Made by a program: the position numbers and the translations under genes. Positions 37,302 through 48,298 of a stretch of DNA of 64,000 nt are shown here, piece by piece (positions within the stretch are counted from its first letter, which is position 1; each line of letters starts with the position of its first letter). Source of the stretch: Litchfieldia stipae (GTDB lineage Bacteria; Bacillota; Bacilli; Bacillales; Bacillaceae_L). Location of the stretch: the NCBI RefSeq assembly GCF_014837155.1, contig NZ_JACYHA010000003.1:62001-126000 (forward strand), given 5' to 3'. The notes under the pieces were generated by a model, which saw only the letters and a list, made by a program, of their open reading frames with translations, did not search any database and was not told the DNA's origin.

Positions 37302-37775
37302 TTAATTAAAAGTTACAGCCAATCTTGCACTTGCAACCTTCTCATACGGAATTTCAACTATTCTTTTTCTTGTCTTTATCATGATTGAGATAGTGACAGT
37401 CATACCATCAAAACCTGTTAACTCACCTTCAAATTCTTTTTCTCCATCAATTGGTTCATATGTTTTTAGATACACTTGCTTACCTATTGACTTTTCGAAG
37501 TCTTTATCTTTTTTCAAAGGACGTTCTGCACCAGGTGAAGAAACTTCAAGAAAATAGTTGTACGGGATAGGGTCTACTTCATCAAGCTTTTCACTTAACT
37601 TTTCACTAACCGTTCCGCAGTCTTCAATATCAACTCCTGTTTCAGAATCGATAAACACTCGAAGAAACCAATCTTTTCCTTCTTTTGCATACTCTATATC
37701 GACTAATTCCAAATTGAGTGGTTCTAAAATAGGCTGAACCATCTCTTCTACAATTTCTGTGACCTTCTTACTCAT
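37302..37775 (-). CDS. rimP: Ribosome maturation factor RimP
   Basis: A 30S assembly factor (YlxS), 157 residues, with two domains: the N-terminal alpha/beta half with [22 protein letters not shown] and [10 protein letters not shown], and a C-terminal SH3-like half ending [19 protein letters not shown]. It is first gene of the operon, with AGGAGG upstream. Everything from here through rpsO is devoted to translation, transcription coupling or ribosome assembly, apart from ribF. Confidence 0.96.
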   Translation of the reverse strand: MSKKVTEIVEEMVQPILEPLNLELVDIEYAKEGKDWFLRVFIDSETGVDIEDCGTVSEKLSEKLDEVDPIPYNYFLEVSSPGAERPLKKDKDFEKSIGKQVYLKTYEPIDGEKEFEGELTGFDGMTVTISIMIKTRKRIVEIPYEKVASARLAVTFN

Positions 37776-37831
37776 ACTATACCTCCTTACATTTAAGGAC
37801 TAATTGACATACATCCTTAATCTTACTCATA

Positions 37832-37840
37832 GTATTAGCA
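37832..37840 (-). promoter_or_regulatory. Possible extended -10 promoter of the rimP operon
   Basis: The minus strand has TGCTAATAC, an extended -10 (TGn then TAATAC), about 60 bases before the rimP ATG. The -35 is weak (GATTTA at 17 bp). It lies downstream of the polC terminators, which fits an independent promoter. Confidence 0.45.
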
Positions 37841-37904
37841 CTTAAGCTAGAGAATAAATCCATAAGCTTAAAGGGATTAGAAAAAAACCCTTTTAGGCGA
37901 AAAC

Positions 37905-37926
37905 ACCCTGCTTAAGATAGCAGGGT
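37905..37926 (-). terminator. Second terminator-like hairpin between polC and rimP
   Basis: ACCCTGCT/AGCAGGGT form an 8-bp stem with a 6-base loop, followed by TGTTTT and a further T-run about 20 bases on in the minus direction. It may back up the first polC terminator. The 346-bp gap holds these two hairpins and the rimP promoter, and no gene. Confidence 0.6.
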
Positions 37927-38007
37927 CAGGTTGTTTACTAGTTAACCTAAGTATGTATGAATAAATAGCTTAAACAAACGATACAAATGACCCCGAATCA
38001 AAACGAA

Positions 38008-38027
38008 AGAGTGGGTTTCCCCACTCT
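38008..38027 (-). terminator. Terminator of polC
   Basis: An 8-bp stem agagtggg/cccactct with a 4-base loop is followed by TTCGTTTT in the minus direction. It lies about 95 bases beyond the polC stop. Confidence 0.8.
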
Positions 38028-38121
38028 TCTACCAACAATTATACATATCATTTCCATAAAAACTATATCATAACCAATATTTTTATGCAAATAAAAAGAA
38101 ATTAAAGACTAGTTTTATGAC

Positions 38122-41100
38122 TTAGAACAATGAAAGCTGATTTTTTTCTGGCAGTGATTCTAAGCAGCCATGATTTTCAAGGAATTCAATAATGGTTTTT
38201 GACACCTTTCCTCTTTGCTGTAAGTCTTCTTTCGATAAGAACTCACCTTCAGCTCTTGCTTTGACTATATTAATTGCTGCATTTGTTCCAAGTCCTGGTA
38301 TTGCATTAAATGGTGGTATTAATGTATCTCCATCAATAATAAATTGTGAAGCATCAGATCGATATAGGTCAACCTTTTGGAAAGAATAACCTCTTTCACA
38401 CATTTCTAAAGCAAGCTCTAATACAGTCAATAGGTTTTTCTCCTTGGTTGATGCATCCAGCCCTTTAGCATTAATTTCTTCGACTCTTGATTTAATCGTT
38501 GCTGATCCACGTGACATCGCATCAACGTCAAAATCATCTGCCCTTACAGAGAAGTAAGCTGCATAATACAACAGTGCATGATGTACTTTGAAATAAGCGA
38601 TACGAACTGCCATCAATACATATGCTGCCGCATGGGCTTTTGGGAACATGTATTTGATCTTCAAGCAAGAATTAATATACCAATCTGGAACTTCGTTTTT
38701 CTTCATTTCCTCAATAAACTCATCAGATAGTCCCTTACCCTTACGTACTGATTCCATGATTTTGAATGCAAGTGAAGGATCAAGGCCCTTATAGATTAAG
38801 TACACCATAATATCATCACGACATCCGATTACTTCACTAAGTGTACATGTCTTATTATGAATAAGTTCTTGCGCATTTCCTAACCAAACATCCGTGCCAT
38901 GTGACAGCCCTGAGATTTGAACAAGCTCTGAGAATGTTGTCGGTTTTGTATCCTCTAGCATCTGTCTAACGAACCTTGTCCCAAATTCAGGAATCCCAAG
39001 TGTCCCTGTTTTACACATAATTTGTTCAGGTGTTACACCTAATGACTCTGTTCCACTAAAGATTTTCATTACTTCTGGATCATCTGTAGGAATGGTCTTA
39101 GGGTCTATTCCACTTAAATCCTGTAACATACGGATTACTGTCGGATCATCGTGGCCAAGTATATCAAGCTTCAATAAATTATCATGAATCGAATGGAAGT
39201 CAAAATGTGTTGTTTTCCATTCAGAACTTGAATCATCCGCAGGAAATTGAATTGGAGAAAAATCATAGATATCCATATAATCTGGAACTACGATAATTCC
39301 ACCTGGATGCTGCCCAGTTGTTCTCTTTACACCAGTACATCCTGAAACTAAACGATCTACTTCTGCATTACGAAGTTGAAGATTATGATCATTGGCATAA
39401 CCTTTCACATAACCATACGCGGTTTTTTCTGCAACCGTTCCAATTGTACCCGCTCTATATACATAGTCCTCACCAAAGAGTACCTTTGTATAATTATGGG
39501 CGCGAGGCTGATATTCACCAGAGAAGTTTAAGTCGATATCTGGTACTTTATCTCCCTTGAATCCTAAGAAGGTTTCAAAGGGGATATCATGCCCATCTTT
39601 CTTATAGGCTGCTCCACAATTAACACATTCTTTGTCTGGTAAATCAAAACCTGAACCAACTGATCCATCATTAAAGAACTCAGAATGCTGACAATCAGGA
39701 CAAACATAATGTGGCGGTAGAGGATTAACCTCTGTGATTTCAGTCATTGTTGCAACTAATGACGAACCAACCGACCCACGGGAACCAACAAGGTATCCAT
39801 CGTCTAAGGATTTCTTAACTAGTTTATGTGAGATCAAGTAAATAACAGCAAATCCATGTCCAATAATACTCTTTAATTCTTTCTCTAATCTTTTTTCAAC
39901 AATCTCTGGTAGAGTATCTCCATAAATTCGACGTGCCATCTGATAACTTAATTCTCGGACTTCATCATCTGCACCCTCAATTTTCGGTGTATATAAATCA
40001 TCCTTAATTGGTTTAATTTCATCAATGATATTTGCGATATGCTGAGTATTGGTAACAACAATTTTCTTTGCTACATCTTTATCTAAGAATGAGAAACACT
40101 CAAGCATTTCGTCTGTTGATCTAAAATGAACCTGTGGAAGATTATGACGATTTAACGGATTGGCCCCACCTTGAGAACCTATCAAAATCTTTCTGAACAT
40201 ATAATCATTTGGATCTAAGTAATGAACATTGCCTGTTGCCACTACTGGTAATTCTAGCTTCTCACCTAATGAAATGATATTTCCAATAATCTCACGTAAA
40301 TCCGATTGATTTCTAACAAGCTCTAATTCGATTAAATGCTGATAATTTTCAGGTGGTTGAACCTCCAGATAATCATAAAAACGAGCAATGTCTTCAACCT
40401 CTTCAGGTGATTTTTGCATCATTCCTTCAAATACTTCACCTTTATCACAAGCCGATCCTACTAAAATCCCCTCACGATGTTTTTGCAATACTGATCTTGG
40501 GATACGTGGTACTCGGTAAAAATAATTCATATGAGAAATTGATACAAGCTTAAATAAATTCTTTAAACCAATATCATTTTTTGCAAGTAAGGTTACATGT
40601 GATGGTCTAGATCTCTGATACGCATTACCAGCTCCCATATTATCATTTAGCTGATCATGATATTCTATATTTTGTTCTAAGGCATCCTTTAGTAGCTTGG
40701 CCAGTAAATAACCAGTTGCCTCCGCATCATAAATTGCACGGTGATGCTGGGTTAAATTTATGTCAAATTTCTTACAAAGGGTATTTAATCGATGATTTTT
40801 AAATTCTGGATATAAAAATCGAGCCAACTCAAGTGTATCAATGACTGGATTGGATGCTTTCTCTTGTCCAATCTGTTTGTAACCTACATTTAAAAATCCC
40901 ATATCAAAGCTTGCATTATGAGCGACGAGGATCGCATCCTCAGCCCAATCGGAAAACCTCTGAAGCACTTCTTCAATGTCTGGCGCATTTCTTACCATGT
41001 CATCAGTAATACCTGTTAATTCAATTGTTGTAGCAGAAAGACGGTGATGAGGATTTGCGAAAGCTTCAAAGCGATCGATAATTTCACCATTTTTCATCTT

Positions 41101-42435
41101 TACCGCTGCAAGCTCAATAATTTTATCATAGACAGCTGATAGTCCAGTTGTTTCAACATCAAATACAACAAATGTATCTTCAGAAAGCAGGCGATTTTGT
41201 TCATTATATGCAATCGGTACTCCATCATCAACTAAGTTAGCCTCGACACCATATAATATTTTCACGCCATGTTTTTTTCCGGCAGAATAAGCTTCAGGGA
41301 ATGATTGAACAACACCATGATCAGTAAGAGCGATCGCTGGGTGCCCCCATTTCTTAGCTTGTTCTACTAATCTACTTACTGAAGTGACTGCATCCATTTG
41401 ACTCATTGGTGAATGAAGATGTAATTCTACTCGCTTTTCATCCTCAGGTGCACGGTCTAAACGTTCGACTGGCTTAATTTCATTAATATCATTTGCAATC
41501 ATTACTAAATCTCGAACAAATGTATCGTTTTGAATCCCACCTCTAACTTTTACCCACATACCTTTTTTCACAGATTGAAGAAGATTAACATCTTCTTTAT
41601 CTCTTGAGAACATTTTCACTAATAGAGAATCCGTATAATCAGTTATTTTAAAAGTTAATAGTGTTCGTCCACTTCTTAACTCTTTGGTTTCAGCATCAAA
41701 GATGTAACCTTGAAGAGCAACTCGCTTCTCTTCATCATTAATTGATTTAATTTCTCTAAAATCATCGTCATCTTTAATTGTATAACCAATGGTAAGAGGA
41801 CCTGTTTGAACTTTGTCTGGATCCTTCTTCGTTTCGCTCATCATCATCTCAACAGCAGCTTGTTGTCCTTTTTGTTGATCTTCTTGTTGTTTTTGAGCTA
41901 AGAAGTTCTCATACTCTTGCGGATTTGAATCAACTGTAGCTTCTAGTTGAAAAGCTGGAAATCCAAATTGTTGATAAATATCAGTCAATGTTTGTGAATA
42001 TTTCCGCTTTAAGGCTGTTGCTTCTGTATCATTTCGGGCAGAAATTTGAAGCTTTAATCCTTGCAGGCTTGGCTTTTGATTATTTAGTAAAGATAATAAT
42101 AACGGTGAAATTCCTTGCATTTCTTGTAAACAAAGTGACCAATACCCCTGGACTAATTCTTCAGTAACTTGTTTATCGATCGTGTTAATGGTAAAAGTAA
42201 CTGAAGCAATATGAGAAAATTTTCTTATTAACTGTGCAGCAAATAACTGAAACACATTAGATGGAATAATTTTAGGTAGTAGAAAAATAAAATGCCAAGA
42301 TTTTTGCTCGCGATTAATTTGAAGTTTTTCAATTCCTGCACCTTCAAAGTACTTGACCATCGCATCATCAGTTATTTCGATCTGCTGCAATAGAATTTGC
42401 AATCGTTGTTTCTGCTCTTGTTTTAGTTCACTCAT
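38122..42435 (-). CDS. polC: DNA polymerase III alpha subunit, Gram-positive type PolC
   Basis: The essential replicative polymerase with built-in proofreading, 1437 residues, the family's usual length. In order: an N-terminal helical domain, an OB fold (about 225-320), the first part of the PHP domain ([16 protein letters not shown]), an inserted DEDD 3'-5' exonuclease ([20 protein letters not shown], about 425-590), the rest of PHP, then palm, fingers with the zinc motif CPDCQHSEF...CVNCGAAY, and a tau-binding tail. The PDIDLNF catalytic aspartates are intact. proS normally lies just upstream; here rseP is next. Confidence 0.99.
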   Translation of the reverse strand: MSELKQEQKQRLQILLQQIEITDDAMVKYFEGAGIEKLQINREQKSWHFIFLLPKIIPSNVFQLFAAQLIRKFSHIASVTFTINTIDKQVTEELVQGYWSLCLQEMQGISPLLLSLLNNQKPSLQGLKLQISARNDTEATALKRKYSQTLTDIYQQFGFPAFQLEATVDSNPQEYENFLAQKQQEDQQKGQQAAVEMMMSETKKDPDKVQTGPLTIGYTIKDDDDFREIKSINDEEKRVALQGYIFDAETKELRSGRTLLTFKITDYTDSLLVKMFSRDKEDVNLLQSVKKGMWVKVRGGIQNDTFVRDLVMIANDINEIKPVERLDRAPEDEKRVELHLHSPMSQMDAVTSVSRLVEQAKKWGHPAIALTDHGVVQSFPEAYSAGKKHGVKILYGVEANLVDDGVPIAYNEQNRLLSEDTFVVFDVETTGLSAVYDKIIELAAVKMKNGEIIDRFEAFANPHHRLSATTIELTGITDDMVRNAPDIEEVLQRFSDWAEDAILVAHNASFDMGFLNVGYKQIGQEKASNPVIDTLELARFLYPEFKNHRLNTLCKKFDINLTQHHRAIYDAEATGYLLAKLLKDALEQNIEYHDQLNDNMGAGNAYQRSRPSHVTLLAKNDIGLKNLFKLVSISHMNYFYRVPRIPRSVLQKHREGILVGSACDKGEVFEGMMQKSPEEVEDIARFYDYLEVQPPENYQHLIELELVRNQSDLREIIGNIISLGEKLELPVVATGNVHYLDPNDYMFRKILIGSQGGANPLNRHNLPQVHFRSTDEMLECFSFLDKDVAKKIVVTNTQHIANIIDEIKPIKDDLYTPKIEGADDEVRELSYQMARRIYGDTLPEIVEKRLEKELKSIIGHGFAVIYLISHKLVKKSLDDGYLVGSRGSVGSSLVATMTEITEVNPLPPHYVCPDCQHSEFFNDGSVGSGFDLPDKECVNCGAAYKKDGHDIPFETFLGFKGDKVPDIDLNFSGEYQPRAHNYTKVLFGEDYVYRAGTIGTVAEKTAYGYVKGYANDHNLQLRNAEVDRLVSGCTGVKRTTGQHPGGIIVVPDYMDIYDFSPIQFPADDSSSEWKTTHFDFHSIHDNLLKLDILGHDDPTVIRMLQDLSGIDPKTIPTDDPEVMKIFSGTESLGVTPEQIMCKTGTLGIPEFGTRFVRQMLEDTKPTTFSELVQISGLSHGTDVWLGNAQELIHNKTCTLSEVIGCRDDIMVYLIYKGLDPSLAFKIMESVRKGKGLSDEFIEEMKKNEVPDWYINSCLKIKYMFPKAHAAAYVLMAVRIAYFKVHHALLYYAAYFSVRADDFDVDAMSRGSATIKSRVEEINAKGLDASTKEKNLLTVLELALEMCERGYSFQKVDLYRSDASQFIIDGDTLIPPFNAIPGLGTNAAINIVKARAEGEFLSKEDLQQRGKVSKTIIEFLENHGCLESLPEKNQLSLF

Positions 42436-42460
42436 ATTTTTCCCCCTTTCAACATATTGA

Positions 42461-42500
42461 AGGGCTAACCACGGAGATTACACTCTCAATAATTAGCCCT
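42461..42500 (-). other. Hairpin between rseP and polC at the missing proS site
   Basis: AGGGCTAA (42461-42468) is inverted at 42493-42500, with an inner GAGA/TCTC. No T-run follows in the minus direction. It lies 26 bases upstream of the polC start. It may be an attenuator or the remains of a former intergenic terminator. Confidence 0.5.
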
Positions 42501-42615
42501 TTACGATTTTTATGTCTTTTCTTTTTTGTTTCATCTAACTCTATTTTACTCTCAAAAGTGAAGATTGTCCCTAAGAAGTTTATTAAAATTCACTTCCAAT
42601 GTTTCCCCAATCCAC

Positions 42616-43875
42616 TTAGAGGAAGAATTTCTGGATATCATTCCATGTAACAACTAGCATCAATAGCATTAATAATGCAAAACCAATAAAGTGTACCATT
42701 CCTTCTTTGTGTCGATCAATTGGTTTTCCTCGAACCGCTTCAATGGCAAAGAACATTAACCGTCCACCGTCAAGCGCTGGAATTGGTAATAAATTGACGA
42801 TTCCAAGATTAATACTTAAGATCGCTGCCCATCTCATCAAGTAATATACACCTGATTGTGCTACTGTATCTGTAGATACGTAAATCCCTACAGGTCCTGA
42901 TAGCATATCAATTGAAAATTGACCAGTAATGAGTTTACCCAAACCTAATATTATTTCCTTAGTCCACATATATGTTTCAGTAAATCCACTCTTAATTGAA
43001 GCCACAACCGACTTTTCTACTGGACCATAGACTCCAATGATTCCAATTGTTTCTTCAGCTACTTGCTGTGATTTAGGGGTAACTGCAATTTCCTGTGTGG
43101 TTGCATTTCGTTCAACTGTAAATTCTAGTTCAGTCTCTGGATTTGCTCTGATGATCTCAACAATATCTTCCCAAGTATGCACCTCTTGTCCTTCTATTTG
43201 ACGGACAAGATCCCCTTCCATTAGTCCCGATTGGATAGCAGCACCGTCTTCAGTTAATTTACCTAGAATCGGTTCATTAATTGGAGTTCCTTGTAATAAC
43301 CCAATTATGATGAAAACAAAGAAAGCTAATACAAAGTTCATAAATGGTCCAGCTGCAATGGCTAATGTACGCTGACCTAATGTTTTTGAAGCAAATTGAC
43401 GATTATACGGAGCAATTTGTGTTTCTTGTTGATCCACAACAAAATACGCTTCATCACTGACTTCAAAATGTTGGATCACTTCATCGTTGTCCACTTCATA
43501 GCCAGTAAGGACCATTTTGTGCTCAATATCAGCACTTTCTACTTCAATAATTCTCGCATCTGGATATTTATCTTTATTATTGATAATGATTTTATTTACT
43601 TTACCAGCTGAATTAAATAATAATCCAATATTATAGCCTGGTTTCACTTCAATCATTTCTGGATCTTCCCCAGCCATTCTCACAAATCCACCAAGTGGTA
43701 ATAATCGAATGGTGTATACTGTCTCATTTCTTTTAAATGAGAATACCTTTGGACCAAAGCCAATGGCAAATTCACGGCATAGAATACCTGCTCTTTTAGC
43801 AAAGATTAAATGACCTAATTCATGAAAAAAAACAAGCGCTCCAAAAATAATAATAAAGGCTATAACAGTTTCCAA
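42616..43875 (-). CDS. rseP: Site-2 protease RasP/RseP
   Basis: An intramembrane zinc metalloprotease that cleaves anti-sigma factors (for example RsiW) and other single-pass proteins. Zinc motif HELGH is in the first helix (ALVFFHELGHLIFAKRAG). A PDZ domain follows (about 195-280), and the third zinc ligand region is NLLPIPALDGGR. The start is placed at TTG 43873-43875 (AGGTGG 7 bases upstream); the GTG at 43887 overlaps the ribosome-binding site. The length is about 419 residues. It follows dxr, as in B. subtilis. Confidence 0.95.
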   Translation of the reverse strand: METVIAFIIIFGALVFFHELGHLIFAKRAGILCREFAIGFGPKVFSFKRNETVYTIRLLPLGGFVRMAGEDPEMIEVKPGYNIGLLFNSAGKVNKIIINNKDKYPDARIIEVESADIEHKMVLTGYEVDNDEVIQHFEVSDEAYFVVDQQETQIAPYNRQFASKTLGQRTLAIAAGPFMNFVLAFFVFIIIGLLQGTPINEPILGKLTEDGAAIQSGLMEGDLVRQIEGQEVHTWEDIVEIIRANPETELEFTVERNATTQEIAVTPKSQQVAEETIGIIGVYGPVEKSVVASIKSGFTETYMWTKEIILGLGKLITGQFSIDMLSGPVGIYVSTDTVAQSGVYYLMRWAAILSINLGIVNLLPIPALDGGRLMFFAIEAVRGKPIDRHKEGMVHFIGFALLMLLMLVVTWNDIQKFFL

Positions 43876-43996
43876 ATGTCTAACCACCTTTTGTTTATTT
43901 AACTTTCAACTATAACTGTTTGTCTTTTAAACCATATTTAAATCCTTAACAAACTAGTACGCTTTTTTTCAAAACTTTATAGAAGAAAGCCTGCTA

Positions 43997-45163
43997 TTAC
44001 ACTTTATTCAAATATTTATCCACTAACTTTCTCACATGGATTCTTGTTTCACGATCAACTTGTTCAATTACGTCAAGTGATGGATTCATTACTGGAGAAT
44101 GAAGCTCCAATGCCTCCTCCACTAACTCTTCAATCGTTAAGAATGGAATTGACCCATTCAAGAAGACAGAAACAGCCTCTTCATTTGCTGCATTTAATAC
44201 AGTCGGAAGTGTTCCACCTATTTTCCCTGCAGAGAAAGCAAAGTCTAAGCTACGGTAACGATTAAAATCAACTTTACTAAAATGTAGCAACCCAATCTCT
44301 GCTAAGTTCAGCCTTGTCGATGTTGGTAATTTGAATCGATCTGGATAGGTCAATGCAAATTGAATTGGCACTCTCATATCAGGAGTCCCTAATTGGGCAA
44401 TGACACTACTATCATGAAATTCCACAAGTGAATGAATAATACTTTCCTTATGTAATAGAACATCTATCTTATCATAGGGGATATTAAATAACCAGTGAGC
44501 TTCAATTACTTCTAGCCCTTTATTCATCATCGTTGCAGAATCAATGGTTATTTTTGCTCCCATACTCCAATTCGGATGGTTTAATGCTTGTTCTACTGTT
44601 ACGTTTTTTAAATCTTCTCTCGTTTTATCTCGAAAGCTCCCACCTGAAGCAGTTAGGATAATTTTTTCGATTGTTTTTGGATTCTCTCCTTGTAAGCATT
44701 GAAAAATAGCAGAATGCTCACTATCAACGGGTAAGATCTCAACGTTGTGCTTTCTAGCAGCCTCCATTACAAGATGTCCAGCTGTTACTAATGTTTCTTT
44801 ATTTGCTAAAGCAATGGTTTTCCCAGATTCAATCGCCTTTAGTGTCGGTGCTAGCCCAACACTTCCGACTACAGCATTCAATAGGATTGAGCTATCCTTG
44901 TATGTTGCAACTTCGATTAAGCCTTCCTTACCATAGGCAAACTTAATATTTCCTGTAAATTCTGATTTAAGCAGTTCACATGCCTCTTTTGTACGTACGG
45001 ATACTAACTTGGGTGAGAATTGAGCGATTATTTCTCTTGTTTTCTCAAGGTTATCGCCTACTGACATCGCAACAAGCTCAAACTCTGCTTGGTGGTTTCT
45101 TATTACATCTAGTGTCTGTTGACCAATTGAGCCTGTTGCCCCTAATAAACTAACTTTTTTCAC
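43997..45163 (-). CDS. dxr: 1-deoxy-D-xylulose-5-phosphate reductoisomerase
   Basis: The committed step of the non-mevalonate isoprenoid pathway, making methylerythritol phosphate with NADPH; it is the target of fosmidomycin. It has 388 residues from GTG 45161-45163 (AAGGAGTGAG upstream; [21 protein letters not shown]). Catalytic-site segments [21 protein letters not shown] and [23 protein letters not shown] are intact. It feeds isoprenoid precursors to uppS in the same cluster. Confidence 0.97.
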   Translation of the reverse strand: MKKVSLLGATGSIGQQTLDVIRNHQAEFELVAMSVGDNLEKTREIIAQFSPKLVSVRTKEACELLKSEFTGNIKFAYGKEGLIEVATYKDSSILLNAVVGSVGLAPTLKAIESGKTIALANKETLVTAGHLVMEAARKHNVEILPVDSEHSAIFQCLQGENPKTIEKIILTASGGSFRDKTREDLKNVTVEQALNHPNWSMGAKITIDSATMMNKGLEVIEAHWLFNIPYDKIDVLLHKESIIHSLVEFHDSSVIAQLGTPDMRVPIQFALTYPDRFKLPTSTRLNLAEIGLLHFSKVDFNRYRSLDFAFSAGKIGGTLPTVLNAANEEAVSVFLNGSIPFLTIEELVEEALELHSPVMNPSLDVIEQVDRETRIHVRKLVDKYLNKV

Positions 45164-45193
45164 AAACTCACTCCTTGAATGCAATCCACTTTA

Positions 45194-45991
45194 TTATGAT
45201 ATGAATAGTAGTAAAAAGTGTAGAATTGGTAATGCGAATAGCCAGCTGTCTACGCGATCTAATATACCACCGTGCCCCGGGAGTATGTTACCTGAATCCT
45301 TCACATTATAATGACGTTTTAACGCTGACTCTACCAAATCCCCTAATTGGCCGAAAATCGATAAGAAAATGGTAAGAATAACGATATTGATAATAGATAA
45401 CCCTAGTGGAATAAAGGTCACATAAACAATTGCAATAATAATTGCAACGATGATTCCACCAATTGAACCTTCTATTGTTTTGTTTGGACTAATGTCTGGC
45501 CATAACTTGCGTTTTCCAATTGCTCGTCCAATAAAATATGCCCCTGAATCAGTTGTCCAAACGACAATTAACACAAAGAATATGTAATTTAAACCTAAAT
45601 CTAATCTAGTTTCAATTAAATAATAAAAGCCTAGTCCGATATAGATAGTCGTCAATATCACAAAACCAACATCATCAAAAGTAAATTTATTCTTTGTTAC
45701 TACTGTATATGATAAATACAGTAATATCGCAAGTAAAGCCATCTCAATCTTCGATACGCCAAAATCATCAATTATATATGAATATTCCTTTGGAAGAAGG
45801 AAGATCCATAGTAATAGCGTTGATAAAATGGCCGGAAATGAAAAGATTGGTATACTCTTCATTCGTAGTAATTCTAAAATTGCAATTGTAGCCATCAGGA
45901 AAGTTAAGATTGTTAACGGTAATCCACCTATATATACAATCGGTAAGAAAACAGCTGCTGCAGCTACTCCTGTAATTATTCGTTGCTTCAT
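45194..45991 (-). CDS. cdsA: Phosphatidate cytidylyltransferase
   Basis: A multipass membrane enzyme making CDP-diacylglycerol, the substrate of PgsA elsewhere in this window. It has 265 residues and about eight helices. The C-terminal signature is complete: SALKRHYNVKDSGNILPGHG followed by GILDRVDS. It lies between uppS and dxr. Confidence 0.97.
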   Translation of the reverse strand: MKQRIITGVAAAAVFLPIVYIGGLPLTILTFLMATIAILELLRMKSIPIFSFPAILSTLLLWIFLLPKEYSYIIDDFGVSKIEMALLAILLYLSYTVVTKNKFTFDDVGFVILTTIYIGLGFYYLIETRLDLGLNYIFFVLIVVWTTDSGAYFIGRAIGKRKLWPDISPNKTIEGSIGGIIVAIIIAIVYVTFIPLGLSIINIVILTIFLSIFGQLGDLVESALKRHYNVKDSGNILPGHGGILDRVDSWLFALPILHFLLLFIS

Positions 45992-46007
45992 TAAATTATC
46001 ATCACCT

Positions 46008-46769
46008 TTATATTCCTCCGAATCGACGTCCTCGTTTTTGATACTCAGCTATTGCTTCAATTAGGTGGTCTTCATTAAAATCAGGCCATAAGACATCAGC
46101 AAACCAAAATTCTGAATAGGCTAATTGCCATAGCATGAAATTACTTAGTCTCATTTCACCACTTGTTCTAATGAGTAAGTCAGGATCTTTTAAATCTTGA
46201 GTCATTAAATAGTTTGAAAATAACTCTTCATTTATATTACCATCAATTTCATTATTTTTATAATCCTTGATGATGTTCTCAACAGCTTGAAGAATTTCAT
46301 AACGACTGCCATAATTAAGAGCAAAATTCAAAATAAGTCCTGTATTATGTTGAGTCTCTATCACAGCCTTCTCAACTGCTTTTAACGTATGTTCTGGTAA
46401 TTGGCTTTTATCACCCATGATTCTCACTTGAACATTTTCTTCAATTAATTCTGGTAGAAATGTATTTAGGAACTCCTCAGGGAGCTTCATTAAATAATTC
46501 ACTTCATCTTTTGGTCTTTTCCAATTTTCAGTTGAAAAAGCATAAACAGTTAAGACCCCAACTCCAAGCTGACTTGCCAATTTTGTTACTTTTTTGACAA
46601 CCTTCATACCTTCATGATGACCAGCTGATCTAGGGAGTGCACGCTTCTTTGCCCACCTACCATTACCATCCATGATAATAGCAATGTGGTGAGGAATTGG
46701 TCCACCCTTAATATCTAAGTTATTTGTGGATTTAGACTTTACCATCCAGTTTTTTAGTAGTTTTAACAT
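46008..46769 (-). CDS. uppS: Undecaprenyl diphosphate synthase
   Basis: A cis-prenyltransferase producing the C55 lipid carrier for peptidoglycan and teichoic acids. It has 253 residues. The N-terminal substrate motif is HHIAIIMDGNGRWAKKR. The C-terminal signature begins DLLIRTSGEMRLSNFMLWQ and continues to AYSEFWF. It is the first gene after the frr terminator and shares its transcript with cdsA and dxr. Confidence 0.97.
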   Translation of the reverse strand: MLKLLKNWMVKSKSTNNLDIKGGPIPHHIAIIMDGNGRWAKKRALPRSAGHHEGMKVVKKVTKLASQLGVGVLTVYAFSTENWKRPKDEVNYLMKLPEEFLNTFLPELIEENVQVRIMGDKSQLPEHTLKAVEKAVIETQHNTGLILNFALNYGSRYEILQAVENIIKDYKNNEIDGNINEELFSNYLMTQDLKDPDLLIRTSGEMRLSNFMLWQLAYSEFWFADVLWPDFNEDHLIEAIAEYQKRGRRFGGI

Positions 46770-46857
46770 AAAGCTAGTCCTCCATCACACTAATATCAAC
46801 TAACTAGTAATGTTTGATTTTTTTTGTCCCCACTATCAGCTAGTAGACAGTATTAAC

Positions 46858-46886
46858 AAAAAAACCCCCTGTAAACGTTAGAGGGT
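46858..46886 (-). terminator. Terminator of frr
   Basis: On the minus strand ACCCTCT...AGGGGGT form a stem around an ACG-TTTAC loop, followed by seven T residues. It lies 32 bases beyond the frr stop, before uppS. Confidence 0.8.
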
Positions 46887-46917
46887 CTTTTTACAATATA
46901 TTGTACAGTGAAATGGA

Positions 46918-47475
46918 TTAGACTTCCATGATTTCTTTTTCTTTTTCTTTTGCTACTTGATCTACTTTAGCGATGAAATCATCTGTCAATTTTTGAACAT
47001 CTTCTGAATAACCTCTTAGTTCGTCTTCAGTGATTTCACCATTCTTTTCTAATTTTTTCAAATCATCATTGCCATCTCTACGAACATTTCTGATTGCAAC
47101 TTTAGCATCTTCAGCATACTTTTTCACAATTTTCACTAACTCACGACGTCTTTCTTCAGTTAGTGCAGGGATGCTGATTCTAATAACTGAACCGTCATTA
47201 GATGGATTTAATCCTAAATCTGCCTTTAAAATTGCTTTTTCAATATCACCTAGTGAACTCTTGTCATATGGTTGAATAACAAGCATACGTGCTTCAGGAA
47301 CATTAATTGAAGCAAGTTGATTCACTGGAGTTGGAGCTCCATAATATTCAACTGTTACTTTATCAAGAAGAGCTGGATTTGCTCTTCCTGCACGAACGCT
47401 TGCAAGCTCGCGTGAAAAAGCTTGGATTGCTTTTTCCATTTTATCCTTCACTTGGTTTAATGTAGCTTTTGCCAT
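46918..47475 (-). CDS. frr: Ribosome recycling factor
   Basis: Splits post-termination ribosomes together with EF-G. It has 185 residues, entirely of RRF type: a long three-helix bundle with [19 protein letters not shown] and [22 protein letters not shown]. It begins 2 bases after the pyrH stop, so the genes are co-transcribed and coupled. Confidence 0.98.
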   Translation of the reverse strand: MAKATLNQVKDKMEKAIQAFSRELASVRAGRANPALLDKVTVEYYGAPTPVNQLASINVPEARMLVIQPYDKSSLGDIEKAILKADLGLNPSNDGSVIRISIPALTEERRRELVKIVKKYAEDAKVAIRNVRRDGNDDLKKLEKNGEITEDELRGYSEDVQKLTDDFIAKVDQVAKEKEKEIMEV

Positions 47476-47477
47476 TG

Positions 47478-48200
47478 CTATTTCCCCCTCACAATTGTTC
47501 CAATATTTTCACCAGTTATGGCACGCTTAATATTTCCTTTTTCCATAATAGAAAATACGATTAACGGTATATCATTATCCATACATAAAGAAGAAGCTGT
47601 TGAATCCATTACCGCTAACCCCTCTTTTAGTACATCTAGATAAGATAATGTTTCGTACTTAACTGCTGTTGAATCCTTAGATGGGTCTGCACTGTAAACA
47701 CCATCAACATTATTTTTCGCCATAAGAATCACATCTGCTTCAATTTCAGCAGCTCTAAGTGCAGCCGTTGTATCAGTTGAGAAGTATGGGTTACCTGTTC
47801 CTGCTGCAAAAATGACAACTCGCTTCTTCTCAAGGTGACGAATTGCTTTTCTTCTTATGTATGGTTCTGCTACTTGACGCATTTCAATTGACGTTTGGAC
47901 TCTCGTTTGAATCCCTATATTCTCAAGACTATCCTGTAAAGCTAAAGAGTTCATGACCGTTGCAAGCATCCCCATATAATCTGCATTTGCACGATCCATA
48001 CCCATTTCGCTTCCAATTTTCCCGCGCCAAATATTCCCGCCACCAACAACAACTGCAACCTCAACATCAAGTTCAGCTATTTCTTTCACCTGTTCAGCTA
48101 CCGATTGAATGACTGCAGGATTAATACCAAAGCCTGCTTCTCCTGCAAGTGCTTCTCCACTAAGTTTCAGAACTACACGTTTATATTTAGCGATGCTCAT
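47478..48200 (-). CDS. pyrH: UMP kinase
   Basis: Phosphorylates UMP to UDP; allosterically regulated by GTP and UTP in bacteria. It has 240 residues from ATG 48198-48200 (GGAGGTAATC upstream). It belongs to the amino-acid-kinase fold: [27 protein letters not shown], and [10 protein letters not shown]. The longer start at 48212 overlaps the ribosome-binding site. A long hairpin separates it from tsf. Confidence 0.98.
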   Translation of the reverse strand: MSIAKYKRVVLKLSGEALAGEAGFGINPAVIQSVAEQVKEIAELDVEVAVVVGGGNIWRGKIGSEMGMDRANADYMGMLATVMNSLALQDSLENIGIQTRVQTSIEMRQVAEPYIRRKAIRHLEKKRVVIFAAGTGNPYFSTDTTAALRAAEIEADVILMAKNNVDGVYSADPSKDSTAVKYETLSYLDVLKEGLAVMDSTASSLCMDNDIPLIVFSIMEKGNIKRAITGENIGTIVRGK

Positions 48201-48217
48201 GATTACCTCCATATTTT

Positions 48218-48253
48218 AAAGATAGGGAACACTTGGATGTGTTCCCTATCTTT
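48218..48253 (-). terminator. Long hairpin between tsf and pyrH
   Basis: A 15-bp perfect inverted repeat, AAAGATAGGGAACAC/GTGTTCCCTATCTTT, with a 6-base loop. Only three T residues follow in the minus direction, so it is probably a leaky terminator limiting readthrough of the abundant rpsB-tsf message into pyrH. Confidence 0.75.
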
Positions 48254-48298
48254 TGTATCAAATAAGATAACAAGCTATATATTGATCGAAGCTTCTAC

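Noticed and set aside
42436-42615. T-box or riboswitch upstream of polC
   Set aside because: The hairpin lacks a T-box sequence (TGGNACC), a specifier loop and a terminator T-run.
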